Source: Adlercreutzia wanghongyangiae (GTDB lineage: Bacteria > Actinomycetota > Coriobacteriia > Coriobacteriales > Eggerthellaceae). Taken from it: 64,000 nucleotides of DNA. The notes under the pieces were generated by a model. The model was not told where the DNA came from, ran no database searches, and saw only the letters and a program-made list of their open reading frames with translations. Within the stretch, counting starts at the first letter, position 1, and the number at the start of each line of letters is the position of its first letter. The stretch spans positions 124,001 through 188,000 of the forward strand of contig NZ_JAYMFF010000014.1 of the NCBI RefSeq assembly GCF_035989245.1. Reading direction: 5' to 3'. Shown here piece by piece: positions 58,739 to 64,000 of the stretch. The translations under genes and the position numbers were made by a program.

Positions 58739-60343
58739 TCATTCGATCTCGTAAGACTCCGCAAGATCGATCAATTCTTGCTGCGAATGCACGCCGAGTT
58801 TGGCGTAAATATTCTTGGTGTGAAAGCGCGCCGTATTCAAGGAAATGACCAGCTTTTCGCGGATGATGCCCACCGTTCGTCCTTGGGCAAGCAGAGCAAA
58901 CACCTCGGTCTCTCGCGGAGTAAGGCCATATTCAACAGCCACCGAGGCATACCGCGCATCCCTACCGTCGTCTCGCCCGTCCGCATCCGCGCTCTTTTCC
59001 GCCGCACCATCACTCGGGGCCTTCGCCCACCCAGAGGAGCGGCCATCCAACGGTTCTTCCTCTCCATCCGCCATCGAGGAGACAGTTGTGTCGCCCTCCC
59101 CACCGAGGCTCTTTCCCCCGTCAAAAGCGCGCAAGGGCTCCGGTATTCGTATAGAGCCGATGATCTCGACGAAACTCACGTTTTTCAGCACAAGAAAGCA
59201 GAAGGTGATGAACACGAGCGCACTCGCAAAACTTGCCCACACGAGCGCCAACTCGGTCCAACCCAGCAGTTCCATGGCGCTATTGCCGAGCACGGCGCCC
59301 ACTCCCACCCCCGACCAATAGAGAGCCAACATAAGGGCAGCGGTCGGCAGCGCCGTCACCCGATTTCGACCGGCGATACTGCCCACAAGCAGTACGAGCA
59401 GCAGATTAAAGCACGATGCCCCCGCCTCGATGAGCGTGTTCGACACCGAGACAATACCGCCCGAAACAGCCTGATCGTTCGGCTGCAAAAACATACCCGC
59501 GATAATGAGCAGCGCGCACAAAGCGAACAGACCATCGGCATTGGGCATACTGCGGCGAGCAAGATACACCAGCAAAATCACTGCCAAAGGCATAAAGGTC
59601 AAAGGCAGTGCGGGAGCGTCGTTGAAGGGCCCTGGCAACGTTATCACCAAACCCTGCGCAACACTGAACACAAAGACCGTCACGAACAGTAAGTGATTTG
59701 CGGGCAGGAACGACTGGGGGTTAACCACCGCCATTTCCGCCTGAGGCTCCGATTTTCGGGCCTCGTGCAAAGGGCGCTTGGCAAGGGGCCACGCACAGAG
59801 GAGGAGAATCACGAAGCAGACGGCGTTCGCGGCCACGGCATAGGTTGCCCCAAGAGCGTTCGCCCATGGCTGCAGCAGATACGCCGTCAAGCACGCTCCC
59901 ATAGCCACCGCAGGTCGACGCGTTGCCCCCAATTGCGCGAAAGCGACATAGGCGATAACGAACAGCCACGCCTCCGCCAAGGAGTCCAACAGCGAACCGA
60001 CAAGCAGCAAACTTGGACTGGAGAGAACAAGGCCCTGACCATCCAGAAGCAAGTAGCCCGCCACCGCAGCAAGAGCCACCCCATTGAAAAGGCGGGGCCG
60101 CAAGTATATCGGACGATAACGAGCCACCGCCACCAGCACCGCCAGCACTCCTACGCCAAACAGCGTTGCCCATTCGCGCACCCAGGGATCAACGACGGCC
60201 ACTGCGGGGTAAATGCTCCCGTTGGTGGCAAGAAAACTAAACAGGGCGCAGGCGAGAGCGACCGCTACGCGCACGGAAGGCCAAAGACTGTCCGGTGTGT
60301 CCTCACGCCGCCCCCGACTTTCTTGCTGCGTTTCATCCCCCAT
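58739..60343 (-). CDS. LuxR-type regulator with membrane domain
   Basis: The 534 aa protein has about twelve hydrophobic segments (from VRVAVALACALFSFLATNG to about residue 395), a polar linker and a GerE helix-turn-helix (LTPRETEVFALLAQGRTVGI, ending in HSQQELIDLAESYE). It is divergent from the FAD reductase/cytochrome pair at 60575-63031, the normal arrangement for a dedicated regulator. A 23-base palindrome lies between them. Confidence 0.87.
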   Translation of the reverse strand: MGDETQQESRGRREDTPDSLWPSVRVAVALACALFSFLATNGSIYPAVAVVDPWVREWATLFGVGVLAVLVAVARYRPIYLRPRLFNGVALAAVAGYLLLDGQGLVLSSPSLLLVGSLLDSLAEAWLFVIAYVAFAQLGATRRPAVAMGACLTAYLLQPWANALGATYAVAANAVCFVILLLCAWPLAKRPLHEARKSEPQAEMAVVNPQSFLPANHLLFVTVFVFSVAQGLVITLPGPFNDAPALPLTFMPLAVILLVYLARRSMPNADGLFALCALLIIAGMFLQPNDQAVSGGIVSVSNTLIEAGASCFNLLLVLLVGSIAGRNRVTALPTAALMLALYWSGVGVGAVLGNSAMELLGWTELALVWASFASALVFITFCFLVLKNVSFVEIIGSIRIPEPLRAFDGGKSLGGEGDTTVSSMADGEEEPLDGRSSGWAKAPSDGAAEKSADADGRDDGRDARYASVAVEYGLTPRETEVFALLAQGRTVGIIREKLVISLNTARFHTKNIYAKLGVHSQQELIDLAESYEIE

Positions 60344-60404
60344 TTGTCCCGCCCCTTCCCTGCTTACCGTGTTCGGGAAATGCTACCACGATGCGTCCCA
60401 TCAC

Positions 60405-60427
60405 GCCCCACATTCTGAATGTGGGGC
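60405..60427. promoter_or_regulatory. 23-base perfect palindrome, candidate LuxR operator
   Basis: GCCCCACATTC-T-GAATGTGGGGC has 11-bp arms around one central base. A further half site, GATGTGGGGC, is at 60474-60483. Both lie between the LuxR gene and the FAD reductase gene. The 1-base centre cannot form a hairpin loop, so a protein-binding site is more likely than a terminator. Confidence 0.6.
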
Positions 60428-60574
60428 TCCCCTTCTTGTAATGAGGCGGCGTATATCGAAAAACCGTCCTCCCGATGTGGGGCGCTTCGAGCCGTGGGAG
60501 CCTATGGTTGCTGTCAGAGAAATATTCACCGTATGATCGCCCCCCAGGCGACCACGAAGAAGGAGGATCCGATC

Positions 60575-62281
60575 ATGATCGACTCATCCGGACTTTCCCG
60601 CCGCGGCTTCCTGCAGGCCGGCATGATAGCCGGCGCCGGCGCGCTCGCGGCCGGGGCGCTTGCCGGCTGCGCGCCGCGCCCCCAACAGGCCCCGCACCCC
60701 GAAGCCACCTCCCAAGAGGCACGCGCCCACTGGCTCGGGGAAGAGCCCGTGGTGGCCGACGCCGACATCGTGGCCACCCGTGATACCGACTTCCTCATCA
60801 TCGGCGCGGGTAACGCGGGCATGATGGCCGCCGGCACGGCCAGCGACTTGGGCCTCGATTTCATCGTGGCCGAGAAGGGCACGAGCGTCGGGGACACCCG
60901 CGAGTACGTAGGCGCCATCAACACGAAGTACAGCCTGGAAGTAGCCGATCCGGTCGACGAGATGAAGCTGCTGAACGAGCTGACGCGCTACGCATCGGGC
61001 CGCGTGGACCAGCGGGTCATCAAGATGTGGCTCAATGAGGGTCGCGAGATGATCGAGTGGATCACCCCCATCATGGAGGCCAACGGCAAGACGCTCGGCG
61101 TCACGCCCATGGAAGCCGACCACCCCGCAGGGGGCACCTACTACTTTGCTCCCACACTCGAGCACTTCTTCAATCCCACCTACGAGTACCCCATGCGCAA
61201 CGACATCCTGGAATGGCATATTCAAGAGGCGGGCCACGAAGTCGACTACAACTACGACCTCGTGAAGCTCGACCACGACGGCAATCGCGTCACCGGTGCC
61301 GTGTTCAGCACGCCGGAGGGCCTCGTGCGCGTGAACGCCGCCAAGGGCACCCTGCTCGCCACGGGCGGCTATGCCGCGAACCCCGAGATGATCCGCGCGA
61401 ATCTGCCACTCGTGCCAGCCTGCTGCACAGCGGCCAGCTACTCGCTGCGCTGCGACGGCTACGGTCTGCGCGCGGGCCTGTGGGCCGGCGGCGTGAAGGA
61501 TGTGAACGGCGCGCCGGTGATCTTCGACCGCGGTGCGGTGCCGGCGGGCGTCGACTGCGGCTACGTGGTGGACGCCGACGGCACCGAGCACTTCCCCGGC
61601 ACGCACTACCAGCTGAACATCGGCAGTCAACCCTTCCTGAAGGTGAACCGCAAAGGCGAGCGCTTCGTCAACGAGTCGCTGCCCTACGACACCCTGTGCA
61701 ACGCTGCCAGCTACCAGCCCGGCGGCGTGTGGTGCCAGATCTTCGACGGCAACGCCGTGGACGACATCCTGCGCTTCGGCACCACGGGCTGCGCGGCCTA
61801 CACCACCGCCTTCATGCAGATGGGCATGCCGCTGGACGACTTCATCGCCATGGACGGAGGCACCGGCCTTATGCAGAAGGCCGACTCCCTCGACGAGCTG
61901 GCCGACATGCTCGGCTTCGAAGGCGAGGACAAGCAGCGCCTCATGGACACCATCGCGCACTACAACGAGATCGTGGAATCGGGCACCGACACCGACTTCG
62001 GCAAGGAGCCGCACCGCCTCTCGAAGATCATTGAGCCGCCCTTCTACGGCTGCTGGTTCGGCGGCTCGCTGCTCACAACACTCGACGGTCTGCGCATCAA
62101 CGAGGATATGCAGGTGATCACCGCCGACAACCAGGTGATCGAGGGCCTGTACGCCGCCGGCGACGTCTCCGGGTGCTTCTACTCCGACAACTACCCCGAG
62201 TACATCGTGGCCTGCGCCTGCGGCCGCACCTGCACCGAGGGGCGCCATGTGGCGCGCCTGCTGGCCGGAGACTTGGACTAA
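60575..62281 (+). CDS. Tat-exported FAD-dependent reductase paired with a multiheme cytochrome
   Basis: This 568 aa protein has a twin-arginine signal (LSRRGFLQAG, RR at 9-10), lipobox Cys32 and FAD motif FLIIGAGNAG (73-82). Its C-terminal FAD segment (EGLYAAGDVSGCFYSDNYPE) replaces the GxNRxGG arginine motif of fumarate reductase. The cytochrome encoded 30 bases downstream is its likely electron donor. The E. lenta digoxin reductase system Cgr1/Cgr2 has the same two parts, cytochrome and FAD reductase, but the opposite order. Substrate unknown. Strong ribosome site AAGGAGGA. Confidence 0.9.
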   Translation: MIDSSGLSRRGFLQAGMIAGAGALAAGALAGCAPRPQQAPHPEATSQEARAHWLGEEPVVADADIVATRDTDFLIIGAGNAGMMAAGTASDLGLDFIVAEKGTSVGDTREYVGAINTKYSLEVADPVDEMKLLNELTRYASGRVDQRVIKMWLNEGREMIEWITPIMEANGKTLGVTPMEADHPAGGTYYFAPTLEHFFNPTYEYPMRNDILEWHIQEAGHEVDYNYDLVKLDHDGNRVTGAVFSTPEGLVRVNAAKGTLLATGGYAANPEMIRANLPLVPACCTAASYSLRCDGYGLRAGLWAGGVKDVNGAPVIFDRGAVPAGVDCGYVVDADGTEHFPGTHYQLNIGSQPFLKVNRKGERFVNESLPYDTLCNAASYQPGGVWCQIFDGNAVDDILRFGTTGCAAYTTAFMQMGMPLDDFIAMDGGTGLMQKADSLDELADMLGFEGEDKQRLMDTIAHYNEIVESGTDTDFGKEPHRLSKIIEPPFYGCWFGGSLLTTLDGLRINEDMQVITADNQVIEGLYAAGDVSGCFYSDNYPEYIVACACGRTCTEGRHVARLLAGDLD

Positions 62282-62311
62282 CCCGTTACCCTAGAGAAAG
62301 GAGCGCCCCCC

Positions 62312-63031
62312 ATGAGCGCCGAGAACCATTCCGCCCCGGCTACCGAGCACGACCCGGTCATCGAGAACACACCGAACGGCCCCGCCCCCAAACGCAAAAG
62401 GGCCCGCGCCGCCATTATCGCAGGCGTCGCAGCCGCCATCGTCATCGTGGCCGGAGCCGGTTTCTGGGTCTGGCACGAACAGCCGAGTTTCTGCGGGGCC
62501 ATCTGCCACACCCCCATGGATAACTACCTGGCCACCTACGAAGCCGATCTGAACGAGCCGACCTGCGACAAATGGGGCAACGAGGTGGAGAATCCCCGCA
62601 CCATGCTTGCCGCCTACCACGGCAAGCTCGGCAACACCTGCCTCGACTGCCACATTCCCACCCTGAGCGAGCAAATAGGCGAAGGTGGTGCGTGGCTGGC
62701 GGGCAACTACACCTTCCCCCTGACCGAGCGCACCGCCAGCGAGCTCACCGAAGCATCGGGACGCGATGCCGACGAGCTGTGCCTGAACGAAACCTGCCAC
62801 AATCTCACCCGCGACGACCTATACGAAAAGACTGCCGACATGGGCACCTACAATCCCCACTGGGCCCATCACGAGGAACTGGAATGCACCACCTGCCACA
62901 AGGCCCACCGCGCCTCGGTCATGTACTGCACCCAGTGCCACGCCCAAGCCGAGGTGCCCGACGGATGGCTCACCATGGGCGAGTCCAACAACCTCGTCGG
63001 CGTGAAAGCGCCCAGCGAAACCGCCGAATAG
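62312..63031 (+). CDS. Membrane-anchored multiheme cytochrome c with atypical heme motifs
   Basis: The 239 aa protein has one N-terminal membrane anchor (about 33-54), then five heme-attachment candidates: CGAICH (CX3CH, 61-66), CLDCH (110-114), CLNETCH (CX4CH, 157-163), CTTCH (192-196) and CTQCH (206-210). The NapC/NirT/NrfH family normally has four CXXCH sites with one anchor and oxidises menaquinol. The protein should feed the FAD reductase encoded just upstream. No cytochrome c maturation genes are in the window. Confidence 0.88.
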   Translation: MSAENHSAPATEHDPVIENTPNGPAPKRKRARAAIIAGVAAAIVIVAGAGFWVWHEQPSFCGAICHTPMDNYLATYEADLNEPTCDKWGNEVENPRTMLAAYHGKLGNTCLDCHIPTLSEQIGEGGAWLAGNYTFPLTERTASELTEASGRDADELCLNETCHNLTRDDLYEKTADMGTYNPHWAHHEELECTTCHKAHRASVMYCTQCHAQAEVPDGWLTMGESNNLVGVKAPSETAE

Positions 63032-63069
63032 ATTCGCAGCAGGAACGCTCTCTTCACCCTGTTTTCCCG

Positions 63070-63113
63070 CCTTCATGAAGAAAGCCCCGTCACCGGGGCT
63101 TTCTTCATGAAGG
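63070..63113. terminator. Bidirectional terminator with a perfect 20-bp stem
   Basis: The arm CCTTCATGAAGAAAGCCCCG (63070-63089) and its exact complement (63094-63113) surround TCAC. The inner part, AAAGCCCCG/CGGGGCTTTCTT, is a standard terminator for either direction between the cytochrome and the convergent transporter. Confidence 0.9.
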
Positions 63114-63138
63114 CTCTGCACATTCGCCGCAAGACTAT

Positions 63139-64000
63139 CTACTTCACGTCCTCCAGCTTTTTGCCCGAGTGGTCGTGGGTGAACAGCATGGCCACCAGGG
63201 CGATAAGCGCGATGACCACCATGTACCACGCCGGAGCGATGTCGTTGCCGGTGATGCTGATCAGCCAGAACGAGATGAACGAGGCCGAGCCGCCGAAGAT
63301 GGCGTTGGCCAGGTTGAACGACAGCGCGAAACCCGAGTAGCGCACATCGGTGGGGAACGTCTCGGTCAGATAGCTGGCCAGCGTGCCGTCGTTGATGGTG
63401 AGGATGAGGCACATCACCAGCTCCACCAGCAGAATAACCCAGAAGTTCATGGAACCTAGCAGAATGAACGCGGGCACCGTGAACACGATAAAGCCCACGC
63501 AGGCGCCGATGAGCATCTTCTTGCGACCGAAACGGTCGGAAATACGACCCGACAAGAAGATGAATCCAATGTAGACGATCAACACAATGGTGGTGATCGT
63601 AGAGGCATCGCCCGGATTGTACTGCAGCACCGTCTCCAGGTAGTTCGGCAGGTACGTGAGCACGGCGTAGAAGCCCACGGCGTTCAGCACGCAGGCGCCG
63701 AACGAAATGACCAGCACCTTGAAATGCTTCTTGAACAGGGTGCGGATGGGATGCTCCACTTCCTCGCCCGCCGCCTTCAAGCGATCCTGCATGTCGGCGT
63801 ACACCGGGGAATCTTCCAGATGAGTACGGATGTAGTGGGTGATGTAGCCCAGGGGAAGCGCCAGCCAGAACGGAATGCGCCAGCCCCAATCAATCACGAA
63901 CGACGACTCGGCGCCCCAGGTGTTGAACATGAAGGTGGCCAGCAGAGAACCCACCAGCAGGCCCGTGGCCGTAGAAGCCGGCACCATGGAGCAGTAGAAG
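63139..64000 (-). CDS. MFS transporter, metabolite:H+ symporter type (N-terminus outside window)
   Basis: The last 287 or so codons are present: about eight membrane segments, the conserved cytoplasmic loop GRISDRFGRKKMLIG between helices, and the loop RTHLEDSPVYADMQDRL typical of the ProP/KgtP/ShiA (MHS) group, which imports organic acids, betaines and similar compounds with protons. The gene continues past the right edge. Substrate not predictable. Confidence 0.88.
   Translation of the reverse strand, partial: FYCSMVPASTATGLLVGSLLATFMFNTWGAESSFVIDWGWRIPFWLALPLGYITHYIRTHLEDSPVYADMQDRLKAAGEEVEHPIRTLFKKHFKVLVISFGACVLNAVGFYAVLTYLPNYLETVLQYNPGDASTITTIVLIVYIGFIFLSGRISDRFGRKKMLIGACVGFIVFTVPAFILLGSMNFWVILLVELVMCLILTINDGTLASYLTETFPTDVRYSGFALSFNLANAIFGGSASFISFWLISITGNDIAPAWYMVVIALIALVAMLFTHDHSGKKLEDVK

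Noticed and set aside
60405..60427. The 23-base palindrome read as a terminator for the divergent genes
   Set aside because: It lies upstream, not downstream, of both genes, has a one-base centre that cannot loop, and no T-run follows.

Overview
The window is a high-GC, gene-dense stretch that looks like the chromosome of an anaerobic gut actinobacterium of the Coriobacteriia, most likely family Eggerthellaceae. This is inferred from the gene complement, not from a marker gene. The clues are several Tat-exported lipoprotein-type molybdopterin oxidoreductases, three Tat-exported FAD reductases of the flavocytochrome c type, a membrane multiheme cytochrome c, three LuxR-type regulators with a multi-spanning membrane domain in front of the helix-turn-helix, and matching dedicated ferredoxins, TorD chaperones and NrfD quinol subunits. 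No rRNA, tRNA, CRISPR array, prophage or transposase was recognised.

Layout. 1-2.1 kb: a truncated radical SAM gene, a small orphan gene and a DUF1287 protein. 2.2-8.4 kb: a DmsAB-like molybdoenzyme pair read leftward from a well-formed promoter, then a very compact putative type I toxin-antitoxin locus, then an NrfD-GntR-SPFH operon read rightward. 8.5-16.7 kb: a LuxR regulator, an FAD reductase, housekeeping and orphan genes, a patch of gene fragments (DJ-1 start, PIN-domain end), and a hydrolase with a divergent LysR regulator. 16.8-29.1 kb: two molybdoenzyme modules of the same plan (molybdoenzyme, four-cluster ferredoxin, TorD chaperone, divergent LysR gene), with a DUF4143 ATPase between them; neither has a membrane anchor. 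29.1-34.9 kb: a fumarate-reductase-like flavoprotein, an iron-sulfur aldo/keto reductase, adenine deaminase and a DJ-1 protein. 35.1-44.2 kb: mnmA, a TPP riboswitch with thiM and a thiamine-binding protein, a ferredoxin, the vitamin B6 locus pdxR/pdxS/pdxT, vsr and a NimA-like flavoprotein.

44.4-55.7 kb is the most coherent respiratory system. A leftward operon encodes a Tat ferredoxin, a molybdopterin enzyme, a second ferredoxin and an NrfD subunit. A rightward gene encodes a tungsten/molybdenum aldehyde ferredoxin oxidoreductase (AOR) homologue. A second leftward operon encodes an IscU/NifU-like protein and a YdhW-like protein, and a LuxR regulator follows. All three enzyme promoters carry the same small palindrome about 30 bp upstream of a -10 box, which predicts one regulon. 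55.7-64 kb: an aminotransferase, an unknown winged-helix protein, a tiny leader-like gene, another LuxR gene divergent from an FAD reductase plus multiheme cytochrome pair, and the end of an MFS transporter.

Together the genes describe a bacterium that lives by anaerobic respiration on many small organic acceptors. Each enzyme comes with its own maturation chaperone, electron carrier and substrate-responsive regulator. Several intergenic regions, and at least three coding sequences, also contain palindromic repeat elements.
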